Shown piece after piece: positions 8,084-15,217 of a stretch of DNA of 19,091 nucleotides (the stretch's first letter is position 1; every line of letters begins with the position of its first letter). The notes under the pieces were generated by a model. The model saw nothing but the letters and a program-made list of their open reading frames with translations. It did no database searches and was not told the DNA's origin. The stretch covers positions 1 through 19,091 of the forward strand of contig CAKOIM010000019.1 of the NCBI GenBank assembly GCA_934086815.1, given 5' to 3'. This stretch comes from an uncultured Bacilli bacterium (lineage in GTDB: Bacteria; Bacillota_I; Bacilli_A; RF39; UBA660). The position numbers were made by a program, and so were the translations under genes.

Positions 8084-9445
8084 TTAAAATCTAAAATAAA
8101 TAAATGGATTATAGCTACTTGCTAAAATGGAAATAATACTAAAAATAAATAAGATAATTAAAACCCAATTTTTATTAGTAAATTTTTTCAAATATGGCGT
8201 TGCTCCAACTAAAGCAACTAGAAAAACAATAATAGTTCTAACTTTAAATATTTGTAAATGATTAAATATTTGTAAATTTCCAATACCATGCAAACCAAAC
8301 AATGATTCTAAAGCTATTTTTAAATTAGCCATATCGGTAAAATAAAATATTATAAACCCAATATTTATTAAGATTAGTGCATATATATGTTGAAGTGCTT
8401 TTGGAATTTTATCTAAATATTTATTTAATATATATTTTTCTATAATTAAAATCACAAAGAAATATAATCCCCACAGTATAAAATTCCAACTTGCCCCATG
8501 CCAAAGACCTGTTAAAAACCAAACAACAAATAAATTAAATAAATGTCTTATCTTTTTACATCTATTGCCCCCTAAAGGAATATATACATAGTCTCTAAAA
8601 AATGATGATAAAGAAATATGCCATCTTCGCCAAAAATCAGTAATTGATTTTGATATATATGGATAATTAAAGTTTTCTAAATAATGGAAACCTAAAATTT
8701 TTCCAAGACCAATTGCCATATCGCTATATCCAGAAAAGTCAAAATAAATTTGTAATGTATAACAAATAGATGCTATTAATGTGCCAAGAAAACCAATTTC
8801 TGCGACACTGCCATATAAAGTATCGGCTACATAAGCCATTTCATTTGCTATAATAACTTTTTTAGAAAGTCCTATGATAAATCTTTTTATTCCCTCAGCT
8901 ATATCTTTTTCATTTTCACATCTATTTTCTAATTCTTCATTAACTGTTTGATATCTAACAATAGGCCCTGCAATTAGTTGAGGAAAAGCACTTATATAGC
9001 AGCCTAAATTAATAATACTTTTTTGCACCCCTACTTTACCCTTATATAAATCAATTATATAAGATAGTATTTGAAATGTATAAAAGCTTATTCCTATTGG
9101 TAAACTTAACTGCAAGAATTTCATATTTAAGTTAAATACATTATTAATATCGTTTATAAAAAAATCAAAATATTTAAATAAGAACAACAAACCTAAATTA
9201 AAGATAATATCTATGACTAAATAACTTTTTTTCCTTTTACTCCTATCCATAAGTAAAGCAATGTAATAATTTACTATAATAGACAATATCATTAGTAAGA
9301 CATATATTGGTTCACCATAACTATAAAATAATAATGAAAATAGTAATAAAACTATATTTCTCGTTTTTCTTTTTTTAGGAAGAAAATAACACAACAAAAA
9401 TATAGGTAAAAAGCAAAACAAAAATATTACACTAGAAAATACCAT
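8084..9445 (-). CDS. MBOAT-family O-acyltransferase (AlgI/PatA/DltB-like)
   Basis: The 453-residue polytopic membrane protein has MBOAT signatures: an N-terminal MVFSSVIFLFCFLPIFLLCY segment, FNYPYISKSITDFWRRWHISLS, DYVYIPLGGNR, and the catalytic-His motif LTGLWHGASWNFILWG (about H316). Members such as AlgI, PatA and DltB move an acyl group across the membrane onto envelope polymers. It is translated directly after the DHHW-domain gene (TAATG, one-base overlap at 9445), the standard pairing of an MBOAT transporter with an AlgX/AlgJ/PatB-like transferase. No dltA/dltC-like genes are nearby, so acetylation of a wall polymer or exopolysaccharide is more likely than D-alanylation. The polymer is unknown. 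Confidence 0.93.
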   Translation of the reverse strand: MVFSSVIFLFCFLPIFLLCYFLPKKRKTRNIVLLLFSLLFYSYGEPIYVLLMILSIIVNYYIALLMDRSKRKKSYLVIDIIFNLGLLFLFKYFDFFINDINNVFNLNMKFLQLSLPIGISFYTFQILSYIIDLYKGKVGVQKSIINLGCYISAFPQLIAGPIVRYQTVNEELENRCENEKDIAEGIKRFIIGLSKKVIIANEMAYVADTLYGSVAEIGFLGTLIASICYTLQIYFDFSGYSDMAIGLGKILGFHYLENFNYPYISKSITDFWRRWHISLSSFFRDYVYIPLGGNRCKKIRHLFNLFVVWFLTGLWHGASWNFILWGLYFFVILIIEKYILNKYLDKIPKALQHIYALILINIGFIIFYFTDMANLKIALESLFGLHGIGNLQIFNHLQIFKVRTIIVFLVALVGATPYLKKFTNKNWVLIILFIFSIISILASSYNPFIYFRF

Positions 9446-10632
9446 TAGTTTAATCTCCCTTCAAAATTATAGTTGTATTGATCAAATATTATAGATCCAC
9501 CTTCATATAAGAATAAAACTTTATCTATATTATTATCTTTTACATATTTCCTTATATCAAATTTATTATTTTTATACTCATCATATCTTAAGTTAATAAC
9601 ATGAGTCTTATTAAAAGATGCTGCTATTAAATAATCTATTTGCCAAGCATAAGAATCAGACATAATAAGTAAATTATCTTTATTTTCTTGATGAAAGTCA
9701 TAAACAATATTTCCATATTGCCCATTAAAATAACTGACATAATAATCATAATATTTATAATCACGATCTAATCGCAACTTTCTTGGCTTATATATTTCAT
9801 CAGGCAATTTACCATTTACAAGAACATCATAATTTAAATGAACATCAATATCACTAATATAATCATTTATACTATCATTTAAAGCTGTCTTAGCTAATGA
9901 ACCATAATATTTCTTTTCCTTATTTTCAACTATCTTTAAACTCTTAAGAGCATCAACATTTAGCATTTCCATAATACTATAATAACCATTTAATGCTCCA
10001 TTAATATTCCAGTGATGATCAGTTTTATAAAAATATTTATTATATTCATCAATATCATTTATCTTCATCACTCTATAATTTACATTATTATTTAATTTAT
10101 TAGTAAACTCATTTACATATTTATTCATTCCACTTTTACTTAAAAGTGTTAACTCATATCTTGTTGGTATATATACATTTACGTCCATATCCTTAGCTAA
10201 TTCATTAAAAAATCTTACTTGTTTTTCTAACCCTTTCTTTAATTGTTCACTAGTATACTTGTTTTCTAAGTAATAAAACTCATTTACTTTATCATAAAAA
10301 ACATACTCTCCATCACTATTAGTTTTAATAGGAACATTGTCAAAAACAACCTTATTAGTGTAAAAATTTACACTTTGATATACTTTATTTAATTCATCAT
10401 ACATAAATACATTATTTGTAACCCTATTTTCAAGACTATTTTCTATACTTCCCAATTTATTTTCTATTTTATCAAGTATATTATTTTCTTTTTTTAAAAC
10501 ATACACTTTCCAATTATCATTATTTTTTTCTATTATCTTTAATTCTTTTAAAGTATTATTTATTACAATACTAAAAAAACCCACAAATATAATTCCTAAA
10601 AATACTTTTATTATAGTTCTATCCTTTTGCAT
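9445..10632 (-). CDS. DHHW/AlgX-like SGNH-type acetyltransferase partner of MBOAT
   Basis: The protein has one N-terminal membrane helix (about residues 6-24) and an extracytoplasmic domain. DHHW is at residues 205-208 (in TDHHWNINGALNGYY), and a GDSY-like block SDSYAW is at 325-330, whose Ser327 would be the nucleophile. These are the DHHW/AlgX/AlgJ signatures of SGNH-hydrolase-like O-acetyltransferases working with MBOAT proteins. Start choice: a GTG at 10647 would give 400 residues, but AGGTGGTG there is better read as the ribosome binding site for the ATG at 10632 (395 residues). It follows rpsR after a terminator and a 72-nt gap, and overlaps the MBOAT gene by one base. Confidence 0.85.
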   Translation of the reverse strand: MQKDRTIIKVFLGIIFVGFFSIVINNTLKELKIIEKNNDNWKVYVLKKENNILDKIENKLGSIENSLENRVTNNVFMYDELNKVYQSVNFYTNKVVFDNVPIKTNSDGEYVFYDKVNEFYYLENKYTSEQLKKGLEKQVRFFNELAKDMDVNVYIPTRYELTLLSKSGMNKYVNEFTNKLNNNVNYRVMKINDIDEYNKYFYKTDHHWNINGALNGYYSIMEMLNVDALKSLKIVENKEKKYYGSLAKTALNDSINDYISDIDVHLNYDVLVNGKLPDEIYKPRKLRLDRDYKYYDYYVSYFNGQYGNIVYDFHQENKDNLLIMSDSYAWQIDYLIAASFNKTHVINLRYDEYKNNKFDIRKYVKDNNIDKVLFLYEGGSIIFDQYNYNFEGRLN

Positions 10633-10681
10633 ATTTATTTTCACCACCTACATTTTATCATAAATTACTTTTATTTAATAT

Positions 10682-10703
10682 AAAAACTCACAATTATTGT
10701 GAG
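10682..10703 (-). terminator. Intrinsic terminator after rpsR
   Basis: On the minus strand, CTCACAA and TTGTGAG pair as a perfect 7-bp stem with a 3-nt loop (10687-10703), followed directly by TTTTTA (10682-10686). It sits just past the rpsR stop and would separate the ribosomal operon from the MBOAT pair. Confidence 0.7.
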
Positions 10704-10704
10704 C

Positions 10705-10920
10705 TTATTTAACATATGGTACTAAAGCCATAAATCTTGAATATTTAATTTGTTCTGCAATATGTCTTTGATGTTTTGCACATGCACCAGTCATTCTTCT
10801 TGGTAAGATTTTTCCTTTATCATTAATATATTTATTAATAATCATTACATCTTTATAATCAACACTTTTTCCGGCACACATTTGACATATTTTTTTCTTT
10901 TTACGATAAAATTCTGCCAT
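10705..10920 (-). CDS. rpsR: 30S ribosomal protein bS18
   Basis: The 71-residue protein has the S18 core INDKGKILPRRMTGACAKHQRHIAEQIKYSRFMALVPYV, given here as the span from residue 32 to 70. Cysteines in CQMC (13-16) and GAC (45-47) suggest a zinc-binding C+ type. S18 pairs with S6 on the platform of the small subunit. It is the third gene of rpsF-ssb-rpsR, with an AAAAGGAGG site upstream, and is closed by a terminator. Confidence 0.96.
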   Translation of the reverse strand: MAEFYRKKKKICQMCAGKSVDYKDVMIINKYINDKGKILPRRMTGACAKHQRHIAEQIKYSRFMALVPYVK

Positions 10921-10934
10921 TACTATCCTCCTTT

Positions 10935-11399
10935 TTAAAATGGTAAATCATCACTACTTAAAGTAAATTCATCTCCAAAATCTTTATAAGGGTCTTCACT
11001 AACTTCTGTACTACCAAAAGAACTAATATCAGAATTACTAGAAGAATAATTATTTTGTTCACTTCTAGGCGCATCGCTAGCACCTTTAGAACCTAAGAAT
11101 TCAAATTGATCAACAACTATATCAGTTGTATATCTCTTAGTTCCATCTTGAGCTTCATAATTTCCATTTTTAATTCTTCCTTGAACTAAAATCATTTGTC
11201 CTTTTTGACAATATTTATTTATTGTTTGAGCACTTCTTCCAAACGCAACACAATTTATAAATTCTACTTCTCTTTCCCCTGTACGGCTTACATATTCTCC
11301 TTGACATGCAAGTGAAAATCTTGAGACTTCTGTATTACTTTGTGACATTCTTTGTTCTGGGTCTCTTGTAAGACGACCAACTAATATAACTTTATTCAT
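10935..11399 (-). CDS. ssb: Single-stranded DNA-binding protein
   Basis: The 154-residue protein has a complete OB fold (residues 1-105), starting MNKVILVGRLTRDPEQR and containing FINCVAFGRSAQTINKYCQKG and LVQGRI. A Ser/Asn-rich acidic linker follows, and the C-terminal tip DDLPF binds replication and repair partners. It coats single-stranded DNA in replication and recombination. It lies between rpsF (3-nt gap) and rpsR (14-nt gap), the conserved Firmicutes order, so it is driven by the rpsF promoter. Confidence 0.97.
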   Translation of the reverse strand: MNKVILVGRLTRDPEQRMSQSNTEVSRFSLACQGEYVSRTGEREVEFINCVAFGRSAQTINKYCQKGQMILVQGRIKNGNYEAQDGTKRYTTDIVVDQFEFLGSKGASDAPRSEQNNYSSSNSDISSFGSTEVSEDPYKDFGDEFTLSSDDLPF

Positions 11400-11402
11400 T
11401 TA

Positions 11403-11693
11403 CTATTCTCCTTCAACTTTGATAATTAAATGTCTTAATACATTTTCATTAATAGAAACTTTACGATCAAATTCAGAGATAGTTTCATGATCAGCTTCAA
11501 CTGTCATTACATAATAGTAACCGCTTACTTCCTTATTTATTGGATAAGCTAATTTTTTTCTTCCCATTTCTTTGAATTCAACAACTTTTGATGGTTTCTT
11601 GTTTATAAGTTTTTGTAAATCTTCACTAGTCTTTTTAATTTTGTCTTCTTCCATAGTTGATTTAACTATAAACATAATTTCATATTTAGTCAT
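11403..11693 (-). CDS. rpsF: 30S ribosomal protein bS6
   Basis: The 96-residue protein starts MTKYEIMFIVKSTMEEDKIKK and contains GRKKLAYPINKEVSGYYYVM and VSINENVLRHLIIKVE, the ferredoxin-like S6 fold. It is the first gene of rpsF-ssb-rpsR, with a strong AAGGAGGTG ribosome binding site at 11702-11710 that is part of a possible regulatory leader. S6 and S18 bind together and in many bacteria repress this operon. Confidence 0.97.
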   Translation of the reverse strand: MTKYEIMFIVKSTMEEDKIKKTSEDLQKLINKKPSKVVEFKEMGRKKLAYPINKEVSGYYYVMTVEADHETISEFDRKVSINENVLRHLIIKVEGE

Positions 11694-11701
11694 CTCTATT
11701 C

Positions 11702-11763
11702 ACCTCCTTACGGTCTTTTCGGCTTCATATTGAAGCAAGGAGCAATTTCTTTACTCGCCTTGT
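11702..11763 (-). promoter_or_regulatory. Candidate S6:S18-binding leader of the rpsF operon
   Basis: Between the promoter and the rpsF start, the minus strand shows a CAAG-(bulge)-GAG / CTC-CTTG stem at the 5' end, a GCTTCA/TGAAGC hairpin, then CCGAAAAGACCGTAAGGAGG, which includes the ribosome binding site. The CCG-containing element and ACCGTAAGGAGG context resemble the known S6:S18 autoregulatory leader of Firmicutes. This is recognition by memory; a covariance-model search for the S6 leader family would decide it. Confidence 0.5.
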
Positions 11764-11792
11764 ATTATAACAAATATATGTTTAAACTTCAA
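11764..11792 (-). promoter_or_regulatory. Sigma-A promoter of rpsF-ssb-rpsR
   Basis: On the minus strand TTGAAG (11787-11792) and a perfect TATAAT (11764-11769) are 17 bp apart. Transcription would start near 11757, placing the leader hairpins at the 5' end of the transcript. Confidence 0.75.
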
Positions 11793-11826
11793 GCTAATTT
11801 CTAAAATTATTCAACAGTATTTTTCC

Positions 11827-11855
11827 TTGATTTTCACCAGAAATTATCGTATAAT
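11827..11855 (+). promoter_or_regulatory. Sigma-A promoter of the AbiE pair
   Basis: TTGATT (11827-11832) and perfect TATAAT (11850-11855) are 17 bp apart, 19 nt before the ATG at 11875. It diverges from the rpsF promoter 34 bp away. Because the TTG is the -35 box, an upstream TTG start for the antitoxin gene is ruled out. AbiEi proteins autorepress, so an operator may lie here, but no clear repeat was identified. Confidence 0.7.
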
Positions 11856-11874
11856 GATAAAAAGAGGTGAAAAT

Positions 11875-12465
11875 ATGGTTATAAATAATAACACTCTTAA
11901 AAATAACTATAAGAATTATGCCAATAAAGATACAAAAATATCACGCGAAATAAAAAATGGTCAATTATTCAAAATAATTAATGGTTTGTATGAAACTGAC
12001 CCTAAAACTCCAGGTTACTTACTTGCAACTAGCATTTATGGTCCTTCATATATTTCATTTGAATATGCTTTGTCATATTATAGTTTAATTCCCGAAAGAG
12101 TAACAACTATAACTTGTGCAACTTTTGACAAGAAAAAGAAGAAGCAATATAACACTTCCTTCGGAGTATTTACATATAGAGATGTTCCATCTCTTGCATA
12201 CCCTGAAGAAATTATATTAAAGGAAGAGAATAATTATTCTTATCAAATTGCAACCCCAGAAAAGGCTTTATGTGACAAATTATACACTTTGTCCCCAATT
12301 TCTAACTATACAAATTTAGAAAAAATGTTATTTGAAGATTTAAGAATAGATGAAAATGCTTTTAATAATTTAGATGCTAACAAAATAATTAAGTTAAGTA
12401 CTTTATATCATTCAAGTAATATAGATTTATTAGCAAAATACATAAGGAGAAATAGAAATGAATAA
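11875..12465 (+). CDS. AbiEi-family type IV antitoxin / transcriptional repressor
   Basis: The 196-residue protein resembles AbiEi: an N-terminal winged-helix region (about 1-50), then the antitoxin domain (SIYGPSYISFEYALSYYSLIPE, TITCATFDKKKKKQY, FGVFTYRDVP, IATPEKALCDKLYTLSP). AbiEi represses the operon and counters the AbiEii nucleotidyltransferase toxin; such pairs give abortive phage infection. Start chosen at 11875 because AGAGGTGA lies just upstream; a possible TTG at 11827 is the promoter -35 box. It overlaps the toxin gene by 8 nt. The pair is complete, so it may be active. Confidence 0.88.
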   Translation: MVINNNTLKNNYKNYANKDTKISREIKNGQLFKIINGLYETDPKTPGYLLATSIYGPSYISFEYALSYYSLIPERVTTITCATFDKKKKKQYNTSFGVFTYRDVPSLAYPEEIILKEENNYSYQIATPEKALCDKLYTLSPISNYTNLEKMLFEDLRIDENAFNNLDANKIIKLSTLYHSSNIDLLAKYIRRNRNE

Positions 12466-13321
12466 TGTTATTGAACAAATGATTACAAAATATGAAATAA
12501 ACAATGTTAATGATGAAATTAATGCTTTAAAAGAAATAATACAAGAGATAGTTTTAGCAGGTTTATCTCGAGGTAATTTTTTTAATAATGCCGCTTTTTA
12601 TGGTGGTACAGCTTTAAGAATATTTTATAACTTAGATAGATTTTCCGAAGACTTAGATTTTGCCTTACTAGAACCTAATAAAGATTTTGATTTAAGTAAG
12701 TATTTTATATATATAGAAAAAGAACTTAAAGCTTATGGCATAAATTTAGAAATTAGTACAAAACAGAAAAGTATTACATCAAATATAACTTCTGCTTTTT
12801 TAAAAGGAGATACACTAGAACATATATTAAAATTTTTCCCAACTGAAGAAGAACACAAATACAATCATTTACTAAAAAATTTAAAAATAAAATTCGAAGT
12901 AGATATAAACCCTCCATCCGGAGCTACATTTGATGATAAGTTCAAATTATTACCAAGCCCTCATCAAATAAAATTATATGACAAACCATCTTTATTTGCT
13001 GGTAAAATTCATGCAATTTTATGTAGAAATTGGAAAACAAGAACAAAAGGCCGAGATTTATATGATTATATATTCTTTTTAGCTCATGATACTAATGTTA
13101 ACATTGAGTTACTAAAAAACAAATTAATAGCTTCTAATTATATTATTGAAAATGAAGAATTTTCAATTGAAACAATAAAGAAACTATTAATTAATAAATT
13201 TAAAGAAATTGACTACACTGATGCAAAGGAAGATGTTAAGCCTTTCATTAAAGATGTTGAAAGTTTAAATATATGGAACAAAGACTTTTTTATTACAATT
13301 ACTGATAATTTAAAAGATTAA
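12458..13321 (+). CDS. AbiEii-family nucleotidyltransferase toxin
   Basis: The 287-residue protein belongs to the AbiEii/AbiGii group (DNA polymerase beta-like nucleotidyltransferases). Motif I is FYGGTALRIFYNL (GGTALR at 49-54) and motif II is RFSEDLDFALL (63-68), giving the two active-site Asp. A later KGRDLYDYIFFL (about 196-207) is the typical third motif. Characterised AbiEii/MenT-type toxins block growth by nucleotidylating targets such as tRNA. It has an AAGGAG site inside the antitoxin gene and is coupled to it. Its final 26 nt lie in a 28-bp direct repeat found again at 13894-13921, so the end may have been altered by the recombination that brought in the relaxase remnant. Confidence 0.9.
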   Translation: MNNVIEQMITKYEINNVNDEINALKEIIQEIVLAGLSRGNFFNNAAFYGGTALRIFYNLDRFSEDLDFALLEPNKDFDLSKYFIYIEKELKAYGINLEISTKQKSITSNITSAFLKGDTLEHILKFFPTEEEHKYNHLLKNLKIKFEVDINPPSGATFDDKFKLLPSPHQIKLYDKPSLFAGKIHAILCRNWKTRTKGRDLYDYIFFLAHDTNVNIELLKNKLIASNYIIENEEFSIETIKKLLINKFKEIDYTDAKEDVKPFIKDVESLNIWNKDFFITITDNLKD

Positions 13322-13373
13322 TTGTTAGCATCAATTCCTAAACTTTTATATTTATTTGGATAATTAAAAACAA
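13296..13373. repeat. Direct repeat copy A flanking the relaxase scar
   Basis: Two blocks lie 1 bp apart: 13296-13323 (28 bp) is identical to 13894-13921, and 13325-13373 (49 bp) matches 14051-14099 with three mismatches. In copy B the same blocks are 129 bp apart, so copy A is a shortened version of copy B. The first block ends the AbiEii gene. Confidence 0.9.
13325..13373 (-). pseudogene. Remnant of a second copy of the 83-aa DGR-operon gene
   Basis: Read on the minus strand, this block encodes VFNYPNKYKSLGIDANN followed directly by a stop. It matches VFNYPNKYKSMGIDAN of the intact 83-aa gene at 13897-14148. Only the middle survives; the N-terminal part and the C-terminal half are missing. 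It shows that this gene or its 3' region was once duplicated. Confidence 0.75.
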
Positions 13374-13374
13374 G

Positions 13375-13422
13375 GGCTGTCGAGAAATTAAGTAATTAAT
13401 TTTCTTAACAGCCTCTTTTTTT
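13375..13422 (+). terminator. Intrinsic terminator downstream of AbiEii
   Basis: GGCTGT (13375-13380) pairs with ACAGCC (13408-13413); the inside (AGAAATTA... with TAATTTTCT) extends the stem imperfectly. TCTTTTTTT follows at 13414-13422. It is oriented to end the AbiE transcript, although it may have come in with the relaxase segment. Confidence 0.75.
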
Positions 13423-13453
13423 GCTATGTAAAAAAGAAAAGAGAAACGATATT

Positions 13454-13749
13454 ATGGATTTAAATTATGCAATATTTAGAAGTGAACCTAACATGAATAT
13501 ACCTAATTTAGCACAATTAGAATCACATAATAGACGAGAAAAGAAAGCATATCAATTAAATAAAGATTTAAAAATCAAAATCTAGATCATGAAAATAGAA
13601 GTTTAATTTACAGATTAAATGAACCGTTTCAATTATTAAAGAAGTTTTTGAGAAAATTATTACAACGAGGCAATGATTATACAAATGATGAAACAACTAA
13701 AGTTGTAAAAGATTATCATAATAACGATGATTATGATTTAATAAATTAG
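13454..13749 (+). pseudogene. Decayed Mob/Pre (MobV-type) plasmid relaxase
   Basis: An ATG at 13454 opens 43 codons reading MDLNYAIFRSEPNMNI..LAQLESHNRREKKAY, which matches the N-terminus of plasmid recombination/mobilisation (Pre/Mob) proteins, then stops at TAG 13583-13585. In another frame (13573-13749) the text continues ENRSLIYRLNEPFQLLKKFL and DYTNDETTKVV, resembling the C-terminal end of the same family. The central catalytic part (the His-rich metal motif) is absent. It is therefore an internal deletion plus frameshift and cannot be a working relaxase. It marks past plasmid or integrative-element insertion between AbiE and the DGR. Confidence 0.75.
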
Positions 13750-13804
13750 ACTAAATAACTCATTCACCATTGACTTAGTGTGTCATTTAGTCTAATTTAT
13801 TAAA
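13737..13804. repeat. 20-bp perfect inverted repeat with 28-nt loop
   Basis: Bases 13737-13756 are the exact reverse complement of 13785-13804, with a 28-nt spacer. The left arm holds the stop of the relaxase remnant. It is AT-rich with no strong T-run, so it may be a terminator, the ends of a tiny lost element, or a recombination trace. Confidence 0.85.
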
Positions 13805-13919
13805 CAAAAATGACAAAGAAACACTAATAAAGGCCAATGGTAAAATTGAAAAATTACATCATCAATTATATGATGGTAAACGTGTTAATATATCAATTAC
13901 TGATAATTTAAAAGATTAA
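13791..13919 (+). pseudogene. Unidentified reading-frame remnant ending in the direct repeat
   Basis: The frame is open after a TAG at 13788-13790 and reads NKNDKETLIKANGKIEKLHHQLYDGKRVNIS then ITDNLKD and stop. The last seven residues equal the end of AbiEii because they lie in the 28-bp repeat. There is no ATG with a ribosome binding site. I do not recognise the family; it could be another relaxase piece. It is probably non-functional. Confidence 0.4.
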
Positions 13920-14099
13920 TTTGCAACCTCAAATATTCTTTAATTAAATATTTTTTATAATTATTAGTTTTTCTTTTTACAATTCTAACATTATAATCAT
14001 TATATATAACAACATAATTAACATCTTTATTACCTATATATTTAATTAAATTAGCATCTATTCCCATACTTTTATATTTATTTGGATAATTAAAAACAA
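13894..14099. repeat. Direct repeat copy B (within the 3' half of the 83-aa gene)
   Basis: This holds the 28-bp block (13894-13921) and the 49-bp block (14051-14099) that recur at 13296-13373. Here the blocks are separated by 129 bp of the intact 83-aa gene, so B looks like the parental arrangement. Confidence 0.88.
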
Positions 14100-14148
14100 T
14101 TATATAATCTTTATATAATTTCTTATAAAAATAATACTTATTTTTCAT
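13897..14148 (-). CDS. Unrecognised 83-aa protein, last gene of the DGR operon
   Basis: I do not recognise this protein. It is basic, rich in Tyr, Lys and Asn, with likely beta strands (YIIVFNYP, VNYVVIYNDYNVRIVKR) and a C-terminal helix (KYLIKEYLRLQINLL). No signal peptide or membrane helix is seen. Its ATG lies 11 nt inside the end of the RT gene, the same overlap as MSL/avd and avd/RT, which suggests translational coupling and a role in the DGR. Its 3' end lies in a 28-bp direct repeat shared with the AbiEii gene, and a broken copy of its middle lies at 13325-13373. A fourth accessory factor, or a small toxin-like passenger, are both possible. Confidence 0.6.
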   Translation of the reverse strand: MKNKYYFYKKLYKDYIIVFNYPNKYKSMGIDANLIKYIGNKDVNYVVIYNDYNVRIVKRKTNNYKKYLIKEYLRLQINLLNYQ

Positions 14149-15217
14149 ACCAATACCTATTTATTACAGCACGTATTTTATCTTTTCCATACCTATATCC
14201 ATAAGTATAAGTCATTATAGAACAAAATGCTCTTTGATGAGTTATTCTCCCATGAGTAAAACTCCACTTTAAGTACTTTATTTTCTTTTTTATTTTATTT
14301 AAGTTTTCTTTTTTTATATCAATAATAGTTTTATTATTTTTTAATTTAAATGTAAATCCCAAAAAACTAAAACCACTTCTTAAATTACAAATACAAGTTT
14401 TTTTGGGATTTACAATTAATTTATATTCATTATTCAATATTTCAATTATTTTCTTTTGGGCATATCTTAATTTATCTAAATCATTATCTATTATTATAAA
14501 ATCATCCATATATCTAACATAATTTTTACACTTTAAATTATGTACTATGTAATGATCTAATTTATATAAATAAAAAATAGATAAAAACTGACTAGTCATA
14601 TTACCTATTGGTAGACCTTTTTTATAGTGATAATATGGTATATCAACATTTTTATTTTCTTTATAATATTTTATACTTTCATTTATATATGCTTCATTAG
14701 TACTATCTATAACATTTGCTAATAAATTATATTCTTCACTATCTAATCTTTCTTTTAGCAACCCTTTTAATATATCATGATCAATACTATAAAAATATTT
14801 ACTTATATCAAGTTTTAAAACATATAAATTCTTATATTTATTTTTATTAGTATTAATATATTTTTCTACTAAATCTAAAGCATACTTTGTTCCCATCCCT
14901 TTTCTTGTAGCAACATTCTTATCACTTAAATACTTACTTAATTTCTTATCAAGTATATATCTTGCAAGAAAATGATTAATAATCTTATCATGAACTGATA
15001 AACTCATTACTAATCGACATTTAGGTTCATATATAAGAAAAATATTATATCTATCGTTAATCACTTTACCACTTTTTAACTTCAATATAATATTTTCAAT
15101 ATTTTGCATCTTATTAACTTCAAACTTAAATAATTTACCTTTATTTCTTATATTTTTACTTATTCCATTTTCATATATATCTAAAATATTTTTTACATTT
15201 ATATAATCATTTATCAT
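14138..15217 (-). CDS. DGR reverse transcriptase
   Basis: The 359-residue protein has the palm and fingers motifs of reverse transcriptases but no maturase, endonuclease or RNase H domain. The catalytic Asp of motif A is D137 (LKLDISKYFYSID); motif C is YMDD (236-239, D238 and D239). The block IGNMTSQ at 204-210 replaces the QGxxxSP of other RTs and is the diagnostic DGR form, linked to low fidelity at template adenines. GFSFLGFTFKL near residue 277 is the usual thumb-proximal segment. With Avd it would copy the TR RNA into mutated cDNA. It starts 11 nt inside avd, and its end overlaps the 83-aa gene by 11 nt. The order TR-MSL-Avd-RT fits. Confidence 0.96.
   Translation of the reverse strand: MINDYINVKNILDIYENGISKNIRNKGKLFKFEVNKMQNIENIILKLKSGKVINDRYNIFLIYEPKCRLVMSLSVHDKIINHFLARYILDKKLSKYLSDKNVATRKGMGTKYALDLVEKYINTNKNKYKNLYVLKLDISKYFYSIDHDILKGLLKERLDSEEYNLLANVIDSTNEAYINESIKYYKENKNVDIPYYHYKKGLPIGNMTSQFLSIFYLYKLDHYIVHNLKCKNYVRYMDDFIIIDNDLDKLRYAQKKIIEILNNEYKLIVNPKKTCICNLRSGFSFLGFTFKLKNNKTIIDIKKENLNKIKKKIKYLKWSFTHGRITHQRAFCSIMTYTYGYRYGKDKIRAVINRYWYEK

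Noticed and set aside
10633..10647. GTG start for the DHHW protein
   Set aside because: AGGTGGTG at this place is the ribosome binding site for the ATG at 10632.
11827..11874. TTG start for the AbiEi gene giving 16 more residues
   Set aside because: The TTG is the -35 box and TATAAT lies inside the extra segment; the ATG at 11875 has AGAGGTGA just upstream.
13454..13585. Functional small protein from the relaxase N-terminus
   Set aside because: It ends after 43 residues before any catalytic motif, and the family's C-terminal end follows in another frame, so it is a decayed fragment.
14138..15217. Group II intron or retron reverse transcriptase
   Set aside because: No maturase/X domain, no intron ends and no msr/msd-like RNA next to it. 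IGNMTSQ, Avd and the adenine-biased TR/VR pair point to a DGR.
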